A stretch of DNA of 64,000 nt. Origin: Brachypterus glaber (Eukaryota; Arthropoda; Insecta; Coleoptera; Kateretidae). The translations under genes were made by a program, and so were the position numbers. The notes under the pieces were generated by a model. It was given only the letters and a program-made list of their open reading frames with translations, was not told where the DNA came from and searched no databases. Positions within the stretch are counted from its first letter, which is position 1. Every line of letters starts with the position of its first letter. Positions 12,690 through 23,800 of this stretch are shown in pieces. The stretch lies in the NCBI GenBank assembly GCA_958510825.1, contig OY294052.1, positions 10,313,816 through 10,377,815 of the forward strand, written 5' to 3'.

Positions 12690-13530
12690 AGCCCTAATTA
12701 TGAGCTTCTATGGGTTATTCTGGGTCTATAGGTTATTGTGGATTTTTATAGAATTTTATGGGTTATGTGCTATCATGGGCTTTTATGGTTTATAATATAA
12801 TAAGATTATTATGGGTCATCATGACTTATTTTAGGTTATTATGGTTTATTATGGGTTATTACGGGATATTATGGGTTATTTTGGGGTTTATTGGTTATTA
12901 TGGGTTATTATAATAAATAAATAAAGTATGTATTAATATGGTTTATTATGGTTTATTACGGGATATTATGGGTTATTTTGGGCTTTATTGGTTAGTAAGG
13001 TCCCAAAAGACTATAAACCAATAAATAAATAAAATAAATAAATAAAATTATGGGTTATCATAATAAATAGATAAAGTATGTATTAATATGGTTTATTATG
13101 GGCTATTATGGGCTAATATTAACTTAGTTTTGGATCTTATTATGGGTTATTCTGCTTGTTATGAATATTATGGATCATCATGATTTATTTGGCTTATTAC
13201 AGGATATTATGAGTTATTTTGGGGTTTTATGGATATGGGTAATATAATGTTATAATGGATTATTGGGGGTTATGGATTATAAGTATATGGGTTATTATGG
13301 TTCATTCTGCTTTATTATGCATTATTATGATCATTATAGGTTAATGTGGGTATTATGCGTTGTTATAGTTAATTATGGGTTATAATAATATTTATGCGAT
13401 ATTAGGGGTTGTTATGGTTATTGTGGTTATTATGGTTAGTATCGTTATTATGGTTATTATTGTTATTATGGTTATTATGGTTATCATGGTTATTACAATT
13501 ATTATGGTTATTATAGGTTACCATTATGGC
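12690..13530. repeat. Degenerate TTATGG/TTATTATGG simple repeat
   Basis: About 840 bp of imperfect TTATGGG, TTATTATGG and GTTATTATGG words, best preserved at 13410-13520. Strong strand asymmetry (G/T rich on plus). Not a perfect microsatellite. Confidence 0.85.
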
Positions 13531-13656
13531 TAATAACCCAAATAAGTTGTGTCAAAAATGATCATAACTAGCGTGACTAGATTTTGGATTTTGCGCACAA
13601 TTTTGATATTTTTCACTAAGGCGTATTATGATCTAATAAAATAATAAAAAAGTATT

Positions 13657-13728
13657 CTCCACGGCGGGGAATCGAACCCCGGTCTCCCGCGTGACAGGCG
13701 GGGATACTCACCACTATACTACCGAGGA
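13657..13728 (-). tRNA. tRNA-Asp (anticodon GTC)
   Basis: 72-nt minus-strand cloverleaf with anticodon arm CGCCTGTCACGCG and T loop GGTTCGATTCC. A T6 run follows the 3' end. The acceptor stem has one T:T mismatch (fourth pair, TCCTCGG against CCGTGGA), so function is likely but not certain. Confidence 0.88.
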
Positions 13729-13807
13729 CTTGAAATTTATTCATCACAAAAAAAAAAATTTGCAAAAAAAAATTTTTGAAAAAAAAAATTTTTCATTTTT
13801 TTTTTGC

Positions 13808-14613
13808 CTTGGTTTGAGCCCCCCTGGTGTTTTCGCTGAGCCCCCCTGGTATTTTTTAAGTCACCTACCTTTGGGCGCCATTTTTTTTGCAGGGGCGCCA
13901 AGTATTTTGGTAGAAACCGTTAGGGACAAAGCTTTTTTTCTTAATTTGCAGAAGCGCCAAGTTTTAGTTGAAACCGTCAGGGACAAAGCATTTCTTTGTT
14001 TGAAGGGGCGCCAAGATTGGCAGAAACTGTTAGGGACAAAGCTTTTTTTCTTGCTTGGTTTGGCGCCAAGTTTTGGTTTGGATTGAAAAGTCCAATCCGT
14101 CAGCAGGGACAACGCATTTTTTCTTTGAATGGGGCGCCAAGTTAGTTTGGTAGAAACCGTTAGGGACAAAGCTTTTTTCTTAAATTGCAGAGGCGCCAAG
14201 TTTTGGTTGAAACCGTCAGGGACAAAGCATTTTTTCTTTGAAGGAAGGGGGCGCCAAGTTTGGCAGACACTGTCAGGACAAAGCTTTTCTTCTTGAAGGT
14301 AATTTTTGGGGCGCCAATTTTCTTTGGAGGAGCGCCAAGTTTTAGTTGAAACCTTTAGGGACAAAGCTTTTTTTCTTGAAGGTGATTTTTGGGGCGCCAA
14401 TTTTTTTTTGTAGGGGCGCCAAGTGTTTAGTAGAAACTGCCAGGGACAGACAATGCTTTTTTTCATGAAGGTATATTTTTGGGCGCCATTTTTTTTTTCT
14501 TGTAGGGGCGCCAAGTTTTGGTTGAAACCGTCAGGGACAAGGCTTTTTTTTGAGGGTGTCACCCTGGGGGCTGAGCCCCCCCCCTCAGATTTTTTCTGGT
14601 TACGGCCCTGTTT
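13808..14613. mobile_element. GCGCC-rich minisatellite element, locus 1
   Basis: About ten degenerate units of roughly 50-70 bp with GGGGCGCCAAGTTTTGGTTG, AAACCGTCAGGGACAAAGC and a T-rich CTTGAAGG linker. Flanked left by GAGCCCCCCTGG words and right by CAGATTTTTTCTGGTTACGG. The right boundary sequence recurs at 19400-19440 and, inverted, at 51184, so this looks like a mobile unit with a variable-copy interior. The 233-codon open frame across it is repeat-born. Confidence 0.7.
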
Positions 14614-14639
14614 AAAACTTTTTAAAATAAAAATACATT

Positions 14640-15200
14640 TCCAAATATGTAAAAATTTTCGCCTGTGGCTTTGGGATTTTAAATGTTTATAAAAAGTTTA
14701 GGTTTGTATTACAGCATTAAAATTAGCATTGACCTTTAAATTCGTAAAAAATCATTTTTTAATGGTTTTTTAAAACGGTATTTTTACATAATGTGTATGT
14801 AAAATATTATTTTGATTCAGAATTAAACTCTGAGTACAACCATGTCTCTGTCAATTTTTGACAGAACATGTAATTTTTTAATAAACTTTTATAGTCATTT
14901 TTTGCCTTAAAATTTTAATTTAAATACAATGATATTAATATTATTATTAATATATTCGTATCAGTCTACTGTCGAATAATAAAAATATATTTCCAAATAT
15001 GTAAAAATTTTAGCCTGTGGCTTTGGGATTTTACATTTTTATAAACATTTAGGTTTGTATTGACCTTTGAGTTCGTAAAAAAACTTGCAACATTTTTTAA
15101 TGGTTTCGTAAAACTATTCTAAAATTAGCATAGATTTCCAAATTCCTAAAAATTTTTGCCTATGGCATTAGGGTTTTTACATTTAAGTAAATAAAAATAA
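14640..15200. repeat. Diverged ~350-bp direct repeat
   Basis: CCTGTGGCTTTGGGATTTTA with flanking AAATATGTAAAAATTTT occurs at 14640 and 14996, and a weaker copy (CCTATGGCATTAGGGTTTTT) at about 15160. No gene. Confidence 0.6.
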
Positions 15201-17160
15201 GATTATTGCTATAATAAGTTTAAAGCACTATACAGGGGCGTTCCGAGCTGTTTGTTGTGGGGGGGGGGGGGGGGGTGACGGTAATATTTGCCGACTGTAC
15301 AGAAAAAAAAAATTACCCACCCAAAATTTAAATTCTGATGACTAAAAAAAGTCATCTTCTTCAAAAGAAACCCCCCACACCCCCTCCCTTCGGAACTATA
15401 CTGTACTATATACATAAAATTAGCACTAAAGTGCTTTAAAAGAAACATTAAAATTTGTAAAAAAAATCTATAGACTAATAATTATTGCAAAATATGGAAT
15501 TTTAAACTGTTTTAAAATTAAAAATTTTAGCCTGGGCGCTAGGTTTTTCGAAAAATTTAGTGTAATTTTGTAAAACCGTTTTAAAATTAACATAGATTTT
15601 AAATTAGCATAAAATCAAATTCGACAAAAAATTTCTGGCAATACCGTTGTCGGGCGCCCTAAAGTTAAGGGTTGGTTCCAAAAAAAGAACGCCCCGCTAC
15701 CAAGAATGTCTTATGTAAGAAGTTGTTTGACTGGACATAAAGAACACATATACAAAATCTCAATGGTGAGGTAATAAAAAAAATTCTACTGGTCGTGGGC
15801 TCCCGGACTATAACCCCTGATTCTTAGTAATTCTAAATAAAGAATATTTATATTGTATATTTTTTAAAACTAAGTCCAACCCTCGTATATTTAATATTAA
15901 ATCCTCATATTTTATATGGTGTTAAAATTTTTAAAATAATATTACTTTAATCATAACGCAAATACATTCTGCCTTCACGAGATTTGCTTCGGCAAAGTCC
16001 GGTTTGTTCTACATTAGATCGGACCCTTTTTGGTTACCCTTTTCGGTATAACTTAAAAGTTGACTCACAGATATAAGTGTATAAACAAATATTATTTATT
16101 GTTAAAATGATCGTTTCAAATGTCATGAATAGTAATTATCTTGCAAATATATAAGCTTAAACTCTTTTGTCGGGGTAATTAAATATAGTCGCTGTCTTTA
16201 GAAATATTTTTCGCTAAAAGCCTTGTCAAATAAATTTAACTATTGACTTATTTATCGTTTCAAAAAACCTATATAAACTCATGCAAAAATTCAGATTTTA
16301 TTCAGTTGTATTTAGAGTGTCTCCATGTTAAAAAGTGCAAAGATAAAATGTAGTTTCTGTTAGGAATAATTTTGAGAATTATTCTTGAATTAAAATTAGT
16401 TTCTAAAATTAAAAAGATTTTGAGACTTATCAGACTTAAAGATAATTTTGGACACTTATAAATATTGTTAGTATGAACACTGGTAGAAATTTTGACGAAT
16501 AATAATGAACTTTGAAAAATATTCCGTAAACGTATTTAAGGGACTTATACGTACCAGTTTTAATATTTACACTAAGAAAAATGTGGACAATAAATTGGGC
16601 TTTGAAAATGATGGTGAATAGTTGGGATTTCAAATATAGAATGTTTTAATTTAGACGTATTTAATGGAAAACTAATATATAATAGAAATTAGAATTTAGG
16701 GGTTTTGCATAGAAGTAGGACTTAGAAGTAAGAATTGATCTTTCATGTTCTTGAAGAATTATTCACATTTATTTATATATTATTCTTAAGTTAAGAAGCA
16801 ATTGTTTTAATCTGTTTCCAAAGCGCCGCCTCACTAGAGTTCACCGCTCCCGAAGAAAATGGTACGTGGTTAAGTATATTCACCGCTCGGGTATACTTTA
16901 AATACGATAGAAGATTGGACGGCCAACCTAACTGAGTAAGTTAATAAATACAAGTTATAATCTCCGCTCGGTTATACTTGATAAAATAATAATACGAATT
17001 TTCCACTTTTCAACATTAGTGGAAAAATATTTATTAGTAAAAAACTTCACAACACACCGCTATCACTTACGAACTAGATTCATAAATCATTTTAATAAAA
17101 ATTAATAAGCAAACATCCCTTATAAATAAGTGTATTACCCTGGGTATAATAAAAGGGTGA
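15200..17160. other. Gene-free stretch
   Basis: AT-rich sequence with a poly-G run (15260-15276), a CACCGCTC word repeated near 16842, 16882 and TCCGCTCGG near 16962, but no convincing exon, tRNA or full transposon. Confidence 0.5.
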
Positions 17161-17189
17161 TCTTCATCATAAAATTAGAGTTGACAGTT

Positions 17190-17400
17190 TTAGCGCTTCT
17201 GTTGGGCATTATCGCACCTGAAGGCCCTTTTCGAGGGACGGAGAGGGCGGCCGCCCCCGTGCCCCGCCGCCTCCGCCGTAGGAGCTTCGCTATTGTCCGC
17301 GCATAAAACAATTACTCTGGCGGAAAGTATTTTCCCTTTCTGGATTGGCCACGCTTCTCGCACAATCACAAACAGTCGTTTTCCGTAGCTCATATAATAC
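17190..17400. other. GC-rich island, unknown
   Basis: About 200 bp with strong GC content and many CpG (GGCGGCCGCCCCCGTGCC) in an AT-rich setting. The minus strand is open for 67 codons without homology I recognise. Could be a promoter/first exon or part of a mobile element. Confidence 0.4.
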
Positions 17401-17548
17401 CTATATCAGAAATGTCTTCTTGTTCACAGGGTTGGATTGAGGTTTTACGAGAAGAGAGTTACGTCGTCGAGGTTCTTGATTAGGGTTGCCAACCGCCCTT
17501 TATTTTAAAGGACAGTCCTTTATTTTCTGCTTCTCTCCTTTGTCCTTA

Positions 17549-17861
17549 GGGGTCGTCCATAAAATATGTCACGCAAATTGACAAAAATTCATACACTTCA
17601 TACCCCGTTTCTCGCGTTATTAGAGGCTGTAGAGATTTTATATTTTGGCTACCCCCCCCCCCCTAGTGTAGCCAAAAATATGAAATCTCTACATCCTTTA
17701 ATAACGCGAGAAATGGGGTATGAAGTGTATGAATTTTGGTCAATTATGGGGGGGGGGGGCAGCCAACATATAAAATCTATACAGCCTTTAATAACGCGAG
17801 TAACGGGGTATGAAGTGTATGAATTTTGGTCATTTGCGTGACGTATTTTATGGACGACCCC
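17549..17861. mobile_element. MITE, ends GGGGTCGTCCATAAAAT, TTA duplication
   Basis: 313-bp near-palindrome ending GGGGTCGTCCATAAAAT and its close inverse, with TTA at 17546-17548 and 17862-17864. The internal arms repeat CATACACTTCATACCCCG and TATTTTGGCTACC. Open frames across it are by-products. A fragment of the same family, with a doubled 28-bp word, is at 38300-38445. Confidence 0.8.
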
Positions 17862-17864
17862 TTA

Positions 17865-19620
17865 AAGGGCGCTACATGTCTTTTAAATTTATGATTGATC
17901 TTAAAAAATGTGAAATATTTATTTATAAAAATTTATTATAAAGCTTTTATCGAGCTTTTATGTTTCAGTTTCAATCAAATTGTATAGTTGTATTTTCGCA
18001 AAACTGCGCCTTAAGACTTAAGCAAACATAGACGGGTAGGTTGTTGGTACGACGCTGTGCTCTGCCTACCTGTGTCGGCCACATCGCTATCAGTCTCTGA
18101 GACTGACATACAAAATTTTGGAAGCAGCCATTAAATCTAATATGTTATCACGTGGCAAATACTGCCCTGATTTGTTTGATCCTTTGATATTAATCTATGG
18201 ATATGGAATTTAATATTTTTACTTTTGTGCATTGAAATTGTTTGGTTATTATTGTGCCTGCTTTTAATGGGTGAACGGGTTTGTACTCTATTTTGGGCTT
18301 ATTTTTCCAACGACGTGATGTTATGATCTCTTCCGGCCTTTTTCAGCGATGAGCTTTTGTGACTTGTTCTTTTCAGACTTTGTGCACAATTTATTTCTTA
18401 TTGGAATGTTTAGTAAAAGTTTTTAATTATATATCAGTGCCTCTCTCGGTGCCTCTTCACTGTAGGTAAATAATATTGCACACTACAATTTTTAGTATAC
18501 TTTTTTTATTTTTTTTATTTATTATTGTTTTTAATACATACTTTGTCATGGAGAGCCCCAAATAAGCATATCCTTGTGCTAGGGGCTCTCCACTAATTTT
18601 GATTAAAAAGTAAAACTTTTCGAGATATTCCTGCTATTTAAAAAATTTCAATCTTCCTCCTTGTCCAAAAAAATATATTGCCATGAATCCAGGGTCCATA
18701 AAAGTTTGCTTGTTGAATAGATATATAAAAATTCTTTCTAGTTTACTAAAATTTTGATCTTTTTCAAATAATGATTAAGTAATCAACTACTTCTAAAGCA
18801 GGCCCCAAAACCTACCCATGCCAATCTTGAATACAAATTAAGTTTTAGTGACTTGCCAACAATTAGTCCTGTTAGTAGGAAGTCTACCAATTATAAAATC
18901 ATTGACAGTTAAATCTGAGGTGCTCGGTTTCGGAAGAGAATGGACTTTTTTATTCAACAGAAATTACCACAGTCGACTTTTTCCGTGCAAATGTCAATGT
19001 CGCTTTAAAGTTGAATTTTCTACAAAATTTAGGTGTTTAGGTTTTTTAAATTTTAGAGCAAAATAAAAAAAAATTGTATAAAGCACTCGTTTCATAAGAC
19101 GTTTTTAGAGCACTAGTACTTTAGAAAACGAGCCGCTTGCGGCAAGTATGTTATGAAACTAGTACTTTAATATACTATTATAAAATAATTTGTAGATGCT
19201 AATTCTTAGACAAGTTTTGCTTGCGGCACTAAAAAAATAATATTTGGACTTCATAAAGGAATGGACAAATATATACCTAATTAAAAACATTAAAAAAAAA
19301 TTAAACCAAGAAAATAGACTTAAAAACTGGTTAAAATTTAAAAAAACTTTAAAATATTGCAAATTTTAAAAATGGCGAAGGCGCTTATTCCGTACCACCC
19401 TCGGGCTGAGCCCCCCTAGATTTTTTTCTGGTAACGGCCCCTGCGGATTGGGATTCAGCATAAAAAAATTATTAAGAAAACACATAAATAAAGTTTCGTA
19501 TAAAAAAAGTTGAAATTTATAGTGTATTCGTGGTAAAAAAAGCTTGAGTACGCCACTGATCTAAGATACTGTAAGTCTATACGTAAACCACCTATAGATC
19601 CAAAAAACCTAATTTTTATA
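17865..19620. other. Gene-free stretch with hairpin repeats
   Basis: Holds one copy of the GGAGAGCCCC hairpin (18550-18591) and, at 19080-19170, an inverted pair around GAGCCGCTTGCGG. A CAGCCC/GAGCCC fragment at 19395-19442 matches the end of the GCGCC minisatellite element. No gene. Confidence 0.5.
18550..18591 (+). repeat. Dispersed GGAGAGCCCC hairpin, copy 1
   Basis: Stem GGAGAGCCCC/GGGGCTCTCC around AAATAAGC, followed by ACTAATTTTG. Same structure at three further sites in the window. Confidence 0.75.
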
Positions 19621-19623
19621 CAG

Positions 19624-19696
19624 GACCGTGTGGCCTAATGGATAAGGCGTCGGACTTCGGATCCGAAGATTGCAGGTTCGAGTCCTGTCACGGTCG
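19624..19696 (+). tRNA. tRNA-Arg (anticodon TCG)
   Basis: 73-nt cloverleaf: acceptor GACCGTG pairs perfectly with CACGGTC, discriminator G. The anticodon loop in CGGACTTCGGATCCG has anticodon TCG; the T loop is GTTCGAGTC. Ten T residues follow within a few bases, a Pol III terminator. No intron. Confidence 0.95.
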
Positions 19697-20642
19697 CAAT
19701 ATTTTTTTTTATATTTTTCAACAGCAGTTTTTGATTTTCAAAAAAGAAAAATAGTTACACTTTTATGGAATATCGTAAATATAGAAATCTTTTATTAACT
19801 GTAGTATAGTATACAGAGCTGTCCAAAAGTCACCCCCTCCCTCTTAACTTTTGAACGAATTGATATATCGACTTCAAATTTAGAAATATTAAATAAGAAA
19901 ACTTAAACTATCTTTTAGCATATATTTGATACTTTCGGCTCTTAACATGTGGGCAGGGGCATTTTTTAAATAGTATAAAGGTATAATTTACGTTTTTTCA
20001 TTATGAAATTAGTCATTTTTAAAAAATTGTTTTATTTTTGGGACCGCTTTGTATAAGTAGTACATTTGGCTTTTTATATCCAAACCAAAAATTTAATTAA
20101 AGTCGTTCATGGTTTAATCAAAACAAGATTTGATACAACTGGTGCCATCTAAATTTTAGGAGTCGTAGCTTTAAATCATAAAACACAGGTATCCGCTGCG
20201 GAATTCGATATTTATAAAAACAGGAAGCCTATCATAGGAATAGATATAGTCCACTGTAGTCCAACATTACAGAAATCTTTAATAGTAAAATTTATATACA
20301 GGGTGAATTTTATATACGGGGTAAATTTTATATACAGGATGAACTTTAACTTAAAATGTTTATCACAGCCCCAAAAGTGACGGTGATGTCATCCTTATAT
20401 CCTTAAAAGTCTTAAGAATATGATGCGTTTTTTGACCACAGTTTCATCTTGGAACTATTAATTTGAGTTCTCGAAAACCCATCTCTTTCAGTTTCCCAGA
20501 AATATCCCTACTTTATTTTTAAATGGAACTGTTACAGTAGTACCTACAGTAGGTTTTAATACTACTGAAATATGAATAAATAAAACCAATTAAAGTTATT
20601 TATTATAAAGTTATTAATTAAAAAAATAAAATAAAAATCTGT

Positions 20643-20769
20643 TTCAGGTCTATTCACGTGCGTAAACAATATTGCTATTTGGGCAATATTGGCAAAAATC
20701 GAATGCGATTTTGGCCAGTATTGCACCTGCAAAATAGCAATATTGTTTACGCATGTGAATAGACCTGAA
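20643..20769. mobile_element. Hairpin MITE in the ABCC 3' UTR region
   Basis: Arms of about 45 bp (TTCAGGTCTATTCAC; GTAAACAATATTGCTATTT and inverses) starting 37 bp after the ABCC stop. An AATAAA on the minus strand is further down near 20600, so the hairpin probably lies in the transcribed 3' UTR. Confidence 0.7.
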
Positions 20770-20805
20770 TAAACCAAGCCGTTTTGTCATCAGATCTAAA
20801 ATAAT

Positions 20806-23800
20806 TTATTTTACCATACATAATTTCTTATTATTATCAAAAATACCAGATCGGTTGGCCATTTTATAAAAAATGCTTTCTTTATTATACAACAAAACAT
20901 TTGGATCTTCATATTCTACAATTTCCCCTTTATCCATCACCATCACCTTATCAACGTTTAATACAGTTGCTAACTTATGGGCTATAATAATAACAGTACA
21001 GTTTTGAAAATAATCCTCAATAACAGAATGTATCAGGTTATCCATATCGTTATCCATATTTGAGGTTGCTTCATCAAAAATTATGATTTTATTTCGAGAG
21101 ATTATACATCTGGCTAAGCATAACAGTTGCTTCTCACCAGCACTAAATCTTGAACCTTTATCATCAATAACCATGTCTAGAGACTGAATTTTGTCTTTAA
21201 TATCAACCTTATTTATTGCATCCCATATTTCTTTGTCGTTATACATTCCTGTGGGGTCTATGTTTTCCCTTAATGTTCCAGAAAATAATATGGGATCTTG
21301 TGGAATTATAGCAATCGATTTTCTTATTTGTTCCAGAGATAATAGTTTAATATCTTGATCATCAATTAATATGGTTCCTTCTGCATCATAAAGTCTTATT
21401 AGAGTTGATATTATTGATGTTTTCCCTGCACCTGTGCGTCCTACCACACCAATTTTCTGCTTTGGTTTTATTAAGAAGTTAATATTGTTAAACACGAATT
21501 CGTCTTTTCCTTTGTATCTCAAAGTTACATTTCTATATTCTATTTTTCCATGCTTTGGCCAGTTTGGTAGTAAAACTCCTGTAGAATTTTCCGATTTTAT
21601 GTTTGTATATTGCACCACTCTTTCAACAGATGTCATTTTGTTTTCGAGTTGTGCCCATTGCCTTATACCATATGGTGCAAGACCTGAAAGGCCAAGGGAC
21701 TGACTGATAGCCAATCCAACATTTCCGACAGACGTATCTGAAATAAATACAGAATATACTCAAAAATGGAAAAAAAGTTATTTTTTTTTTGATAGGCACC
21801 TAATTTGAGATAACGGTTATGGTTCCGTGTATTTACAAAATGCTTAATAGAATACCTTTCATTGGTATTGCAGTTGGTGTTCCACATGGGAGCATTTTAA
21901 GACCACTGTTATTCTGCATTTATTTTAATGATATTTCAATTAGTTTATTTACTATACCTGAAGGAAAAATAAGGAACCTCATTATTACAATACTATTCAA
22001 AACAGAGCATAAAATATCCAGAAAAAATGAAAAAGCTCTAGTGGTATTAATCAGTGTATAATTCGTTGAGGTGTACAGGTCTTGATGTTTGTCAAACTCT
22101 TCAATTAACAACTGCTGAGCCCCATAAGCCTGAATAGTTTCCAATCCCTCCAAACTTGAATTTATATAACCAATTACTGGACTTCGTGCTAAAATGATGT
22201 AATTACAGTTTTGGTAAATTAAGAATTTAAATAAACTCCAGAAAAGGGTTTGTCGTCTTAAAAAAAATGCCCTTTTCTGACGTTAGAGAACAAATACTTG
22301 ATGCTTCAAGCCTTTGGAGATTTCTTCCAGTCGATATGTAAATTTTTCTTATAAGATACATCAAAATACATAATATAGCTGTAGGTATTAAGAAAAAAGT
22401 GTTTACTTTAGCAATAAGGACAATTATCCCTCCAATTGTCAATATTATCTGGAAAACAAATACTAGTTAGTATAACATGGATTCCGTGTCACGGAAAAAA
22501 ATATGTTATTTATTTATTTATTATGTTTTTATACAATCATGAAGAGCCCCCAATAAGCTTGTGGTAGGCTCTCCATTAATTTTGAACATAAACAATTAGA
22601 AAAATGGTCTTCAGTTACAATACTACCATTAAATGGTAAATTTTATCCAGGCCGACAGCCTTTTCTTAAACTTGTTAGTATATATACAGGGTTCTTCAGA
22701 AATAAGTTCGATAAATTTAAGAGGTAATTCTACGTTAAAAAATAAGTGCTCAGTTTTAAATTAAGAATCACCCTGCAGCATTAAAATTTTATTGATGCTT
22801 TTTTTTTGTTCCCCATTCAATGTCATCCCTTAGGGCTCATTTCCGGACCAACCTTTATAGGAACTTTTTTTCATATTTTTGGATGTAGAACCCTGTATAT
22901 ATTTCATATGTTTATAGAACTTGAACGTTTCAAATATTTATTAACAACAACTTTACTAATTTATTGTATTTGATTCCTTACCTCTAAAAATTCGTATAAA
23001 ACAAACGGCAAAAGCTCATCAATAGTGTACAAATCTTTCGAAAATCTGTTTAAAATGTTTCCGATAAAATTAGAATCATAAAAAATCATCGTTGCTTCTA
23101 TGACATGTTCTACCATAGAATTGTGTAATCTATTCGAAGCTTTTCGCGTGAATCTAAATAGAAAGTAGGCTGTTAATATTGACAATAATGTGGTAGAAAG
23201 AATAACTGCAGAAAATATTATTAATATGTTGGAATGTTCCTTTTGTAAGATTCTATAATCATTTGTGTTTGTTTTATTTTGGGATTTGTGGTCTGAGATG
23301 TTTTGTTCCAAATCCACCCTAAAATATAAAAATTCGGCTAAAAGTAACAAAATTGATTAATTTTTCGTTACTAGAATAAAAGATTCTTTGAAACTTATTC
23401 TTTTGAAATTATTTATTAAAAATAAATTTTAGTTATATTGATTTAAATGTAGTAATTATCACTTACCATGTGCTGACTAAATTTTCTGTATAAGTCTTGG
23501 AAGTTTGGGTGAGCAAGAAAAACAGAAATATTATTACCATGACAAGATACCCTCCTCCAAATATAATATACTTATTATAACTGGCTCTATCAACTTTACC
23601 AGTTTCCTTCTTTTCTTCATAAATATTTTTATCATTCTCTTCTATTTCTAACAACTTACTTTCTTCATTCATATTGTAGTCTTCCAAATTTTCTAGTAAG
23701 TCAAATTTATCTAATCTTACATTATCATCAAAGTTAACTGGAATATTTTCTTTTATTAAATCACTTTTTACAAATAATTTCGCTTCACCATTGGACAATA

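Noticed and set aside
12690..13530. Telomere-like sequence from TTATGG words
   Set aside because: The insect telomere repeat is TTAGG. This tract is irregular and interstitial, so it is a degenerate simple repeat.
13861..14562. 233-codon minus-strand open frame
   Set aside because: It is a translation of the GCGCC minisatellite; the residues repeat with the DNA unit and there is no start context or homology.
17566..17841. 91-codon open frame
   Set aside because: Spans the palindromic MITE at 17549-17861; both halves encode mirror versions of the same repeat.
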